DNA of 64,000 nucleotides from Bacteroidota bacterium (GTDB lineage: Bacteria; Bacteroidota; Bacteroidia; Flavobacteriales; Flavobacteriaceae): assembly GCA_023387965.1 (NCBI GenBank), contig JAEWHE010000014.1, positions 124,001 through 188,000 on the forward strand. The letters run 5' to 3'. This document shows positions 34,427-42,723 of this stretch, piece after piece; positions within the stretch are counted from its first letter, which is position 1, and each line of letters starts with the position of its first letter. The notes beneath the pieces were generated by a model, which was given only the letters and a program-made list of their open reading frames with translations, searched no databases and was not told where the DNA came from. The position numbers and the translations under genes are program-made.

Positions 34427-35161
34427 ATGAAAAACATATTTACCTACATTCTAGCCTTATTTTCAGCCGTGACTTTTTCACAGGAAACCAATCAAATGGA
34501 TGCAAAAGGCCAACGTCACGGACTTTGGAAAGGTACTCACACAGAATCCAAACGACCTCGTTACGAAGGAACTTTCGAACACGGAAAAGAAACGGGAATC
34601 TTCAAATTTTTCGACGATACCAAAGCCGGAAAAGTAATCGCAACCCGAGATTTTACCGCAAAGGACGGTTCTGCTTACACCACTTTTTTCGATCAAGACG
34701 GCAATAAAGTAAGCGAAGGAAAAGAAGTCAACAAACTTACCGAAGGTGAGTGGAAGTATTACCATTACAAATCTAAAGAGCTGATGACGCTGGAAAATTA
34801 TTCAAAAGGAAAATTGCACGGCGACAGAAAAGTGTATTATAAAAGTGGCGTAATTGCCGAAGAATCCAAATACGAGAACGGCTTAAAAGTAGGGGTTTAC
34901 AAAAGATACGACGAAAAAAACCAGCTTCTTGAAGAAAGCAATTACAGAAATGGCGAGCTCGACGGTCCTGCGTTTTTCAACGACGGTCTCGGAAAAACCA
35001 TTACAGGTCAATACACAAACGGAAAGAAATCCGGAATTTGGAGCTACTTCGAAAACGGAAAATTGGTAAAAAAACAAAATCCCAACAAAATCAAGCAGGA
35101 AAAATTCAAGATTGACAGCAAAAATAAAGACGCTAGAAAACGCCCTGAAAATCGTCAATAA
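34427..35161 (+). CDS. Exported MORN-repeat (YwqK-like) protein
   Basis: A 244-residue protein with a signal peptide ending at TFSQ (about residue 19). The body is made of MORN-2-type repeats of about 22 residues with the pattern G-x-W-K-Y-Y ... G-K-L-x-G (for example GEWKYYHYKSKELMTLENYS and GVYKRYDEKNQLLEESNY). These repeats occur in Bacteroidota surface proteins and in proteins labelled as YwqK-type antitoxins, but no toxin neighbour is present. A basic tail follows the repeats. Probably periplasmic or outer-membrane attached; role unknown. Confidence 0.8.
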   Translation: MKNIFTYILALFSAVTFSQETNQMDAKGQRHGLWKGTHTESKRPRYEGTFEHGKETGIFKFFDDTKAGKVIATRDFTAKDGSAYTTFFDQDGNKVSEGKEVNKLTEGEWKYYHYKSKELMTLENYSKGKLHGDRKVYYKSGVIAEESKYENGLKVGVYKRYDEKNQLLEESNYRNGELDGPAFFNDGLGKTITGQYTNGKKSGIWSYFENGKLVKKQNPNKIKQEKFKIDSKNKDARKRPENRQ

Positions 35162-35189
35162 AAATTACCGATATCGATATTACTGAAAC

Positions 35190-35222
35190 AAATGCCGCAA
35201 TTATTTTAGTTGCGGCATTTTG
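35190..35222 (+). terminator. Terminator after the MORN gene
   Basis: Perfect stem AAATGCCGCAA / TTGCGGCATTT with a 9-nt loop. Confidence 0.8.
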
Positions 35223-35224
35223 CT

Positions 35225-35232
35225 TAATTTTG
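35225..35232 (+). promoter_or_regulatory. Candidate -7 element of the mnmA promoter
   Basis: TAATTTTG fits TAnnTTTG and lies 19 nt before the mnmA ATG, directly after the upstream terminator. Confidence 0.4.
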
Positions 35233-35251
35233 CATACTTAAATTATAAAAA

Positions 35252-36439
35252 ATGAAACGCGTTGTTGTTGGACTTTCCGGAGGTGTAGATTCGAGTGTTG
35301 CGGCTTATCTTTTAAAGGAGCAAGGTTACGAAGTAATCGGTTTGTTCATGAAAAATTGGCACGACGAATCGGTAACAATCTCCAACGAATGTCCGTGGCT
35401 GGAAGACAGCAATGATGCTCTTTTGGTTGCGGAGAAACTAGGGATTCCGTTTCAAACAGTGGATTTAAGCGAGCAATACCAAGAGAAAATCGTCGATTAC
35501 ATGTTCAGCGAATACGAAAAAGGCCGAACACCAAATCCCGATGTTTTGTGCAACCGCGAAATAAAATTCGATGTATTCATGAAAATCGCCCTAAGTTTAG
35601 GAGCAGATTTTGTGGCAACCGGTCATTATTGCAGAAAAGCCGAAACCGAAATCAACGGCGAAAAAGTGTACCAATTGCTTTCTGGCGTGGATTCCAATAA
35701 AGACCAATCGTATTTTTTGTGCCAACTTTCCCAAGAACAATTGGCGAAAGCGCTTTTCCCTATCGGAGAATTGACGAAACCGGAGGTTCGAGAAATCGCT
35801 TCTAAGATGGAGTTGGTAACGGCAGATAAAAAAGATTCGCAAGGATTGTGTTTCATCGGAAAAGTGCGTTTGCCGGAGTTTCTTCAGCAAAAGCTACAAC
35901 CAAAAGACGGACTTATTTTTGAAGTTGCCGCAGACGCGGAAATTTTCCAGAATACCAGTTCAAATTTCAATTCAAAAGAAGAAGAATTAGCTCAAAAATC
36001 GGCTTCACTTCCGTATTTGCCATCAACGGGAAAACAAGTTGGCAAACACCAAGGAGCTCATTATTTTACAAAAGGACAACGCAAAGGCTTGAATGTTGGT
36101 GGAACAAAAGAAGCGCTTTTTGTAATTGAAACTGATGTCGAAAACAATATAATTTATACAGGTCAAGGTCAAAATCATCCCGGCTTGTTCAAATCGGCAT
36201 TGTTCATAGAAAAAGACGAAGTGCATTGGATTCGTCCCGATTTAAAACTGAATTCAGGCGAAACGATGGAAGTGATGGCGCGAATCCGATACCGCCAACC
36301 GTTGCAAAAAGCAACTTTGCATCAATTTGAAAACGGAATGTATGTAGAATTTGATGAACCGCAATCCGCAATTACTGAAGGGCAATTTGTTTCGTGGCAT
36401 ATTGGAGAAGAACTGATTGGATCTGGAGCAATTGCTTAA
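35252..36439 (+). CDS. mnmA: tRNA-uridine 2-sulfurtransferase MnmA
   Basis: Thiolates U34 of tRNA-Lys, -Glu and -Gln. The PP-loop GLSGGVDSSVAA is at residues 8-19. The catalytic pair is Cys100 (NPDVLCNREIKF) and Cys200 (GLCFIGKVRLPEF), with the tRNA-recognition segment ATGHYCR between. The protein has 395 residues, slightly longer than usual because of a lower-complexity insertion (about 220-255, Asn/Ser/Glu-rich) before the LPSTGKQVGKHQGAHYFTKGQRKG segment. It stands alone, bounded by terminators. Confidence 0.95.
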   Translation: MKRVVVGLSGGVDSSVAAYLLKEQGYEVIGLFMKNWHDESVTISNECPWLEDSNDALLVAEKLGIPFQTVDLSEQYQEKIVDYMFSEYEKGRTPNPDVLCNREIKFDVFMKIALSLGADFVATGHYCRKAETEINGEKVYQLLSGVDSNKDQSYFLCQLSQEQLAKALFPIGELTKPEVREIASKMELVTADKKDSQGLCFIGKVRLPEFLQQKLQPKDGLIFEVAADAEIFQNTSSNFNSKEEELAQKSASLPYLPSTGKQVGKHQGAHYFTKGQRKGLNVGGTKEALFVIETDVENNIIYTGQGQNHPGLFKSALFIEKDEVHWIRPDLKLNSGETMEVMARIRYRQPLQKATLHQFENGMYVEFDEPQSAITEGQFVSWHIGEELIGSGAIA

Positions 36440-36462
36440 AAAAAACGAATGAAATAAACTTA

Positions 36463-36487
36463 AACCGGACAATTGTTCGGTTTTTTT
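36463..36487 (+). terminator. Terminator after mnmA
   Basis: AACCG-G-ACAATTGT-T-CGGTT palindrome followed by seven T. Confidence 0.75.
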
Positions 36488-36545
36488 ATGAAACTTTACG
36501 TCGGCTATTTTCGTAACTTTGAAGAACGAATTACAGAGACGCGTC

Positions 36546-38159
36546 ATGAAAAAAATTACACTTTTATTGTTATTACTGTTTGGTTTTCAGTCGTTTTCCC
36601 AAGAAGACGCTTGGATTTATTTTGCCGACAAGCCAGATGCCGCGACGTTTCTCGCCAATCCGTTGACAATGCTTTCTCAACGAGCACTTGACAGAAGAGC
36701 TGCTCAAAATATTTCTTTGGACGTTACCGATGTTCCGGTTTCCCAAAATTATATCGATCAAATTTCGGCAAATCCGGGAATTGCGGTCATGGCAAAATCC
36801 AAATGGCTGAATGCGTTGCATGTTCGTGGTTCGTTGTCCGCAATCCAAAATCTGCAAAATTTCACTTTCGTAAATCGTGTGGAATATGCCAATAAAAATC
36901 TGAATTTGCTCGGCAGACAAGCCGAAATCAAGACCAATCAAGCCGTCAACAAGTCGATGGAAGTTCAGGTCAATTATAATTATGGAACCTCTGGAAACCA
37001 AATCCAAATGTTGAACGGACACTTGTTGCACCAACAGGATTTTACCGGAAATGGAAAAATAATTGCCGTTATGGATGCTGGATTTCCAAATGTAAACACG
37101 ACTTCGCCTTTCGCAAATTTACGAAACAATGGAAAAATTTTGGGCGGTTACGATTTTGTAAATCGGAGCGATAATTTCTATTCTGGAGGTTCGCACGGAA
37201 CTTTAGTGCTTTCCACAATGGGAGGTTTCGTTGCCAATCAATTGGTTGGAACGGCTCCAAACGCGTCGTATTATTTGTTTATCACAGAAGATGTTTCGAG
37301 CGAAAATCCTGTGGAAGAAAGTTATTGGGTTGAGGCTGCCGAAACCGCGGATAGTCTTGGAGTCGACATTATCAATACTTCTTTGGGGTATTTTGGTTAC
37401 GACAATCCAAATTACAGCCATACTTATGAAGATATGACCGGAAATAAAACTTTTATTTCGCGTGGGTCAAATATGGCTTTCGACAAAGGCATGATTTGCG
37501 TGACTTCGGCGGGAAATTCCGGCGCTTCGGCAAATCCGAATATTGCGGCTCCAGCCGATGCGTTCAATGTTTTGGCAGTTGGAGCGGTAACGCCAACGGA
37601 AACTTACGCAAGTTTTAGCTCAATTGGACCTTCGTTTGACGGAAGAATAAAACCAGATGTAATGGCTCAAGGACAAAATTCGGTTGTGGCTACCACTTCT
37701 GGATCCGTTGGAACGGCGAACGGAACTTCTTTTTCCGGACCAATTATGGCTGGAATGGTTGCGTGTTTGTGGCAAGCGTTGCCCAATTTAACCAATGCCG
37801 AAATTATGCAGATAATCAAAGAATCAGCACATTTATTTTTGAATCCGAATGATCAATTTGGTTATGGAATTCCTGATTTTTCCCAGGCTTTGCAAAACGG
37901 TTTAGGTGTCGAAGAAATTGCGATAGCGAAAAATATAATTTATCCGAATCCTGCGAAAAACGAGCTTTTTGTGGTTTTGAAAAATAATTCTGAAAACGCA
38001 TCGATTACTTTTTACAACGAAATAGGGCAGAAGGTACTCTCGAAAAAACTAGATATTAACCAAACTAAAATTTCGGTGGAAAGTTTGCCAACCGGATTGT
38101 ATTTGTATGCGATTGAAGCTGGAACTGTATTAGAACGAGGGAAACTCGTTAAAAATTAG
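36546..38159 (+). CDS. Subtilisin-family serine protease secreted by T9SS
   Basis: An S8 peptidase of 537 residues. Signal peptide to about residue 19 (QSFSQ). An N-terminal prodomain (about 20-140) is followed by the catalytic domain with the Asp/His/Ser triad visible as Asp177 (IIAVMDAGFP), His217 (GGSHGTLVLSTMGG) and Ser395 (NGTSFSGPIMAGMVA). The oxyanion Asn lies in VTSAGNSGA. The C-terminal 75 residues (IIYPNPAKNELFV ... GLYLYAIEAG) are a type A T9SS sorting domain, so the enzyme should be exported through the gliding-linked secretion system. ATG at 36546 is used. A TAACTTTG -7 element lies at 36514-36521. Confidence 0.92.
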   Translation: MKKITLLLLLLFGFQSFSQEDAWIYFADKPDAATFLANPLTMLSQRALDRRAAQNISLDVTDVPVSQNYIDQISANPGIAVMAKSKWLNALHVRGSLSAIQNLQNFTFVNRVEYANKNLNLLGRQAEIKTNQAVNKSMEVQVNYNYGTSGNQIQMLNGHLLHQQDFTGNGKIIAVMDAGFPNVNTTSPFANLRNNGKILGGYDFVNRSDNFYSGGSHGTLVLSTMGGFVANQLVGTAPNASYYLFITEDVSSENPVEESYWVEAAETADSLGVDIINTSLGYFGYDNPNYSHTYEDMTGNKTFISRGSNMAFDKGMICVTSAGNSGASANPNIAAPADAFNVLAVGAVTPTETYASFSSIGPSFDGRIKPDVMAQGQNSVVATTSGSVGTANGTSFSGPIMAGMVACLWQALPNLTNAEIMQIIKESAHLFLNPNDQFGYGIPDFSQALQNGLGVEEIAIAKNIIYPNPAKNELFVVLKNNSENASITFYNEIGQKVLSKKLDINQTKISVESLPTGLYLYAIEAGTVLERGKLVKN

Positions 38160-38168
38160 AAACTTTTT

Positions 38169-38230
38169 TGTCATTGCGATGAAGGAGGAATTTCTTCTTG
38201 TGTGAGATTCCTCCTTCGTCGGAATGACAA
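38169..38230. repeat. Long palindromic intergenic repeat (TGTCATT ... AATGACA)
   Basis: Outer arms TGTCATT and AATGACA enclose an inner stem GAAGGAGGAAT / ATTCCTCCTTC with a 15-nt loop. A partial copy of the end (GTCGGAATGACAAG) recurs at about 55673. It may also end transcription of the subtilase gene. Confidence 0.8.
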
Positions 38231-38368
38231 GTTTAGTTGCATTTCGAAGAGAAACAATTCTGTGACAATATCACTATAAATTCTTTCTTTTTTAGCCGAT
38301 GGCTTCCCTCAAAAATTTGTAAGTTTGGCAAAAGCCGAAAGTTTCCTGATAAAAAGACGTTTTTCCCA

Positions 38369-38480
38369 TAGCCCCAATTGAGGCGGTAGCTATTTTGCGA
38401 AGATTTTTCGGAGCAAAATACTAAAGCCGAAAGCGGGAACATGGATGATAAAAATGCGGGAACGATTCGCTTCTTAAAAA
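38369..38480 (+). repeat. Dispersed hairpin repeat, copy F
   Basis: 5' arm TAGCCCCAATTGAGGCGG, core ATTTTGC ... GCAAAAT, then AGCCGAAAGCGGGAAC and the tail TTCGCTTCTTAAAAAAT shared with copy C. It ends 7 nt before the start codon of the nitronate monooxygenase-like gene. A possible degenerate partial copy lies at about 38292-38335. Confidence 0.7.
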
Positions 38481-38487
38481 ATAAAAA

Positions 38488-39432
38488 ATGAACAAAATAA
38501 CCGAACTTTTTAAAATAAAATATCCCATAGTTCAGGGGGGAATGATTTGGAACAGCGGCTGGAAACTCGCAAGTGCCGTGAGTAATTGCGGCGGTTTGGG
38601 CTTGATTGGAGCCGGATCGATGTACCCGGAAATTTTGCGGGAAAACATCCAAAAATGCAAAAACGCGACGGACAAATCTTTTGGCGTAAACGTACCGATG
38701 TTGTACCCGAACATTGAGGAAATCATGCAAATTATTGTGGATGAAGGTGTGAAAATCGTGTTTACCTCTGCCGGAAATCCGAAGACTTGGACGAGTTTTT
38801 TAAAGGGAAAAGGCATTACGGTGGTTCATGTGGTTAGCAGTTCAAAATTTGCGTTGAAAGCGCAAGAAGCGGGAGTTGATGCGGTTGTTGCAGAAGGTTT
38901 TGAAGCGGGTGGACACAACGGTCGAGAAGAGTCGACAACGTTGACGCTGATTCCAATGGTGAAGGAAAAAATTTCGATTCCGTTGATTGCTGCAGGAGGA
39001 ATTGCGACCGGAAATGCGATGCTTGCCGCAATGGTTTTGGGAGCTGATGGCGTTCAAATTGGCAGTAGATTTGCGGCTTCTGAGGAAAGTTCTGCTCACG
39101 AAAATTTTAAGCAAAAAGTGGTTGCGATTGGCGAAGGCGAAACCCAAGTCACGCTGAAAGAATTGGCTCCTGTTCGTTTAATCAAAAATAAATTTTACGA
39201 CGAAGTGCAAACGGCTTACGCAAATTGTGCTTCGGATGAGGATTTGAAAATTTTGTTGGGTCGCGCTCGCGCGAAACGTGGGATGTTTGAAGGTGATTTG
39301 GACGACGGCGAACTTGAAATTGGTCAGGTTTCCGGCTTAATTCACGAAGTGAAACCGGTAAACGAAATTATGAACGATTTGATTTCGGGGTTTGAAAATG
39401 CGAAAGCTGAAGTTTTAAAATTTAGTTTTTAG
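38488..39432 (+). CDS. Nitronate monooxygenase / FabK-like FMN enzyme
   Basis: A 314-residue TIM-barrel flavoprotein of the 2-nitropropane dioxygenase family. Visible are the N-terminal YPIVQGGMIW (FMN-binding turn), GGLGLIGAGSMYP, the VVAEGFEAGGHNGREE segment with the family's catalytic His, and the phosphate-binding LIAAGGIATGNAMLAAMVLGADGVQIGSRF. Members are either nitronate-detoxifying oxygenases or enoyl-ACP reductases (FabK). This sequence lacks obvious discriminating features, so the broad call is kept. Its leader is formed by a dispersed repeat. Confidence 0.82.
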   Translation: MNKITELFKIKYPIVQGGMIWNSGWKLASAVSNCGGLGLIGAGSMYPEILRENIQKCKNATDKSFGVNVPMLYPNIEEIMQIIVDEGVKIVFTSAGNPKTWTSFLKGKGITVVHVVSSSKFALKAQEAGVDAVVAEGFEAGGHNGREESTTLTLIPMVKEKISIPLIAAGGIATGNAMLAAMVLGADGVQIGSRFAASEESSAHENFKQKVVAIGEGETQVTLKELAPVRLIKNKFYDEVQTAYANCASDEDLKILLGRARAKRGMFEGDLDDGELEIGQVSGLIHEVKPVNEIMNDLISGFENAKAEVLKFSF

Positions 39433-39436
39433 AGAT

Positions 39437-39468
39437 AAAAAAAGTTCGCTGTGATGGCGAACTTTTTT
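39437..39468. terminator. Bidirectional terminator between convergent genes
   Basis: AAAAAAGTTCGC / GCGAACTTTTTT stem with a short loop. It ends both the + strand gene at 38488 and the minus-strand carbonic anhydrase gene. Confidence 0.85.
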
Positions 39469-39474
39469 ATTTTA

Positions 39475-40104
39475 TTAATGACCCAAGTTGTAAATTTCTC
39501 TAATGTTTTCGAGCGTTTTATCGAAATTAATATCTAAATCAATCAATTTCCCAGAATGAATGTCGAAAACCCAACCGTGAACTTTTAAATCTCTTTCAAT
39601 CATGGCTTTTTGTACTTCGGCAGTTTTTACGAGATTCACACATTGTTCCTCAACGTTCAATTCAATTAAGCGGTTGTAGCGTTGGTTTTCATCAGTAATT
39701 TCGTTCAGTTCGTTTTTGTGTAAACGATAAACGTCGCGAATATTTCTCAACCAAGGGTTTAAAACACCTAAATCTTGGGCTTGCATGGCGGCTTTTACAC
39801 CTCCGCAAAAATAATGTCCGCAAACTACTACGTGTTTTACTTTTAAATGTTCTACCGCATAATTCAATACCGACATTGCATTTAAATCGATGCTGATTAC
39901 CATATTGGCAATGTTTCTATGAACAAAAACTTCACCTGGCTGAACACCCATCATATCTTCGGCAGTAACGCGACTGTCTGAACAGCCAATGTATAGAATA
40001 TCAGGATTTTGCCCTTTAGATAATTCGCTAAAATAATTTGGATCTTTCTCTAATTTGGTAGAAATCCATTTTTCGTTGTTTTGAAATACTTTTTCTAATT
40101 TCAT
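39475..40104 (-). CDS. can: Beta-class carbonic anhydrase
   Basis: Hydrates CO2 to bicarbonate, with zinc held by Cys41, His97 and Cys100. The motifs are YIGCSDSRVTAEDMMG (Cys41 with Asp43 and Arg45) and VVVCGHYFCGG (His97, Cys100). The 209-residue length and the VHRNIANMV segment are typical. No signal peptide is present, so it is cytoplasmic and likely supplies bicarbonate to carboxylases. Divergent neighbours and a separate leader suggest a single-gene unit. Confidence 0.93.
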   Translation of the reverse strand: MKLEKVFQNNEKWISTKLEKDPNYFSELSKGQNPDILYIGCSDSRVTAEDMMGVQPGEVFVHRNIANMVISIDLNAMSVLNYAVEHLKVKHVVVCGHYFCGGVKAAMQAQDLGVLNPWLRNIRDVYRLHKNELNEITDENQRYNRLIELNVEEQCVNLVKTAEVQKAMIERDLKVHGWVFDIHSGKLIDLDINFDKTLENIREIYNLGH

Positions 40105-40249
40105 AGTAATTTGTTTAAAATTGTAAGTCAGGCTGTTTTTTTAAACTGATTTTGAGAGAACTACCGCTCGTTCAGCTTTTGCATTAATTCGAAATTACGC
40201 ATTTTTTTTTCGGCTTCCAAATTCTGTTTTTTTTTGGTTTAGAATAAAA

Positions 40250-40292
40250 TAAAAAGAGGCTTGCTGTTCGGGGAATAGATGCAGCAAGCCTC
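40250..40292 (-). terminator. Terminator of the minus-strand OmpA gene
   Basis: GAGGCTTGCTG / CAGCAAGCCTC stem with a 15-nt loop. On the minus strand it is followed by TTTTTATTTTATT. Confidence 0.75.
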
Positions 40293-40319
40293 AACTCAAA
40301 ATAAAGACCTATGAAACCT

Positions 40320-41615
40320 TTAATTTTTTATAAATTCCACACGACGGTTTTGCGCTTTTCCTTCGGGAGATTTATTGTCGGCAATGGGTTGGCTGTCGCC
40401 TTTACCGTCAACGTTTAACCTGCTTTCGGAAATTTTATATTTTGTAACCAATTCATTTTTGACCGATTTTGCTCTTTGCAACGACAAACTCAAGTTTTTT
40501 TCCTTATTTCCGTCAACGTCCGTATGACCAATTATGGTTAGCGAAACCGAATTATTTTCTTTTAAAACCGTGGCAATTTCAGAAATCGTGGCATCGGATT
40601 CGGGTAAAATTGTTGCAGAATTGGTGTTAAACAAAATAGCATTTGTACTAAATTTTCCTTCGTTCATTAATTTCGCCCGAATATCTTCACCCGAAGAAGC
40701 CAAACGGATGTTCGCGATGTGAAAATTATTTTCGGCTTTTGCTTCGTATCGGCTAAATAATAAAGTGTTGAATTTTTGGTTTCTATTAAAAATTGTAGGC
40801 AAATCCCAAATTTTATCGCCATCTAAATACACTCTCAATCGTTGGTCTTGTCGCCAAATTTGTACCTTAACTTGGTTGTTGTTGACATTAAAACTATTAA
40901 GCGATTTAATTTTGTTGGATGAAATTTTTTCGCTGTTTTCCCACAATTCATATTCGCTGTAACCCAATTTTTTTCCGCCTTCTTCTTGCGGATGAAGCGC
41001 TAAAAGCAGGCCATTTCGTTTGTCTTTTCCTTGTTTTTCTTTGTATTTGTTCCAAACGTTGAAATCTTTTTTGTTTTTTAAATTGGCAAAAACAATCCAA
41101 AGTGGATAATCGTAATAGGAAAAATTATCAGGAACAAGCAAATCGAATTCTAAAGTAAAATTTTCTGGCAATTGCTTTACATTTTCCATCAAAAAAACTC
41201 CGGGAGAACTCATTTCGAGCCAACGATTATTTGAAAATGAAACAATTTTTCCGGAAGCGTTTGTGTTCCAAAACGGTGGAAAATCACCTTCGTTTCCTGA
41301 TTTAAAATTTTCCTGAACAATCACGTTAGTTCCGGATTCAAAGTCGGAATTGGATTTTTTTCCGGTTTTGGGGCCAGAATCTTTTTCGAACTTGTCGTTT
41401 TTAGAATCTTTGGATTTTTTCCTTGATTTTCCTTCCAAAACACCATCCATTGCTTCCTCAGTTTTTTTCGAACTTTCTCGTTCGACTCTGCGTTCCACGG
41501 TACGTTCGGCAGCTTTTTTGGCTTTGTCGCCCAATCCTTTCAAAAACTGAGCATGAGTACTATTTGCGAAAGCAAAAAATAAAAACCCGCCGATAATGAG
41601 ATGAATATTTTTCAT
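40320..41615 (-). CDS. OmpA-family protein with lectin-like middle domain
   Basis: A 431-residue exported protein. The signal peptide ends at THAQ (about residue 22). A Lys/Glu/Ser-rich low-complexity segment (about 30-95) leads to a concanavalin-like jelly-roll domain (about 105-305, with LEFDLLVPDNFSYYDYPLWI and VQIWRQDQRLRVYLDGDKIW). A C-terminal OmpA peptidoglycan-binding domain follows (about 320-431, LTIIGHTDVDGNKEKNLSLS ... GKAQNRRVEF). The OmpA motifs TDxxG and NRRVE are intact. It would tether a sugar-binding-type domain to the cell wall. Two lipoprotein genes lie upstream on the same strand. Confidence 0.85.
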   Translation of the reverse strand: MKNIHLIIGGFLFFAFANSTHAQFLKGLGDKAKKAAERTVERRVERESSKKTEEAMDGVLEGKSRKKSKDSKNDKFEKDSGPKTGKKSNSDFESGTNVIVQENFKSGNEGDFPPFWNTNASGKIVSFSNNRWLEMSSPGVFLMENVKQLPENFTLEFDLLVPDNFSYYDYPLWIVFANLKNKKDFNVWNKYKEKQGKDKRNGLLLALHPQEEGGKKLGYSEYELWENSEKISSNKIKSLNSFNVNNNQVKVQIWRQDQRLRVYLDGDKIWDLPTIFNRNQKFNTLLFSRYEAKAENNFHIANIRLASSGEDIRAKLMNEGKFSTNAILFNTNSATILPESDATISEIATVLKENNSVSLTIIGHTDVDGNKEKNLSLSLQRAKSVKNELVTKYKISESRLNVDGKGDSQPIADNKSPEGKAQNRRVEFIKN

Positions 41616-41631
41616 GATTTAGAAATTTAAT

Positions 41632-42078
41632 TTAACCTGCGGTTTTATCAAATATCAAATCGTGTGTTCCTCCGTCGGTCATCGATTGTCTTAAAACCAA
41701 GGAATTTTGGGTGATGGAGGCGATTTCCAGCATTGTAGATTCGCCATCTGCTTGGTTAATAATAATATTGTTTTCGGTGGTTAATTCAAAAGTAAAGTTT
41801 TGAAGCGGATGATTTGTACACGTTCCGTCAACCATTTCGGTTACAAGTAATATTAATGAGCCGTCGTTAGAGAAGTCGAAATATTTCTCTCTATCACAAG
41901 CTGTTACAGTTAAAATTGTGCTGGATTGCAGGTACCAACGACCTGAGGTGAGCAATTCCATTGTAGAAGGTTCGGATTTATCATCGTCGTTATTGCAAGA
42001 AAAAATTCCGGTTAAAGAAATTCCGAGAAATAATAGCATTAAAAATCGGGTGGCAAATGTTCTGTTCAAAGTTTTCAT
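41632..42078 (-). CDS. Lipocalin-like lipoprotein
   Basis: A 148-residue lipoprotein; lipobox GIFSC with Cys at about residue 28, followed by NNDDDKS. The mature part begins with ELLTSGRWYLQSS and has alternating strands, a pattern of the small lipocalin-like Bacteroidota family. A hydrophobic-ligand or surface role is possible but not shown. It lies 16 nt upstream of the OmpA gene, so they may be co-transcribed. Confidence 0.65.
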   Translation of the reverse strand: MKTLNRTFATRFLMLLFLGISLTGIFSCNNDDDKSEPSTMELLTSGRWYLQSSTILTVTACDREKYFDFSNDGSLILLVTEMVDGTCTNHPLQNFTFELTTENNIIINQADGESTMLEIASITQNSLVLRQSMTDGGTHDLIFDKTAG

Positions 42079-42106
42079 AATTGTTTTGTTTTAAATTTAT
42101 AAATAG

Positions 42107-42622
42107 TTAATCAGCGACTTCCACTGGAAAGTTGGAAAAATAGCCATTGCTGATGGTTACGGCATCTCCGGGAGTTGGACCTACTAACGAACCAGCGAAA
42201 CTTCCGCTGAATCTTCTGTTGTTTCCGGAACCTTCGATTTCTTCAATTGTTAGTGTAAAAGTTGTGGAGGACATTCCTCCTAAATATGTTTTGTTATTGA
42301 GTTTTGTAATCGCTACAGCACCATCGTTATCGTCGTTTAAAGTATATGTTCCGATAGAAATTTCTCCCGGCGTTGAAAAAATTGCCGAGAATGAAGAAAT
42401 TTCTCCGTTAAAAGTATCGTCAGTTCCTGCAACCGTAAAATTGTGTTGACCATCCGTAACCGAACTTCCAATTGCCGCAGAATTACTGCTCCACAAAAAT
42501 CCCGCTATGTTAAAACTAATATATGGATCCGTGGCAACATTGTTATTGCCGTTGTCATCGCTGCTACATGCTACAAAAAGCGCAATGCAAACTGTTTTTA
42601 GTAAAAAAGATAATCGTTTCAT
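42107..42622 (-). CDS. Hypothetical lipoprotein (DUF6252-like)
   Basis: A 171-residue lipoprotein (lipobox FVACSSDD, Cys about residue 19) with an Asp/Asn-rich linker. The mature part has the pattern FNIAGFLWSSNSA near its start, ISIGTYTL in the middle and FSGSFAGSLV near the end, as in a Bacteroidota domain of unknown function that forms a beta-sandwich. First of three minus-strand genes running toward the OmpA protein, divergent from the histidine kinase gene. Function unknown. Confidence 0.65.
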   Translation of the reverse strand: MKRLSFLLKTVCIALFVACSSDDNGNNNVATDPYISFNIAGFLWSSNSAAIGSSVTDGQHNFTVAGTDDTFNGEISSFSAIFSTPGEISIGTYTLNDDNDGAVAITKLNNKTYLGGMSSTTFTLTIEEIEGSGNNRRFSGSFAGSLVGPTPGDAVTISNGYFSNFPVEVAD

Positions 42623-42723
42623 AATATTTTGATTTTATTGTAACAAAGTTTGGTTAAAAAGTGTTAATTTGTAATAGCATAATGATGCGTATGGTTTTAG
42701 TCAGCAATTAAAGTATATCAGCC

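Noticed and set aside
34427..35161. YwqK-type antitoxin
   Set aside because: It has a signal peptide and no toxin gene beside it; only the MORN-like repeats are shared.
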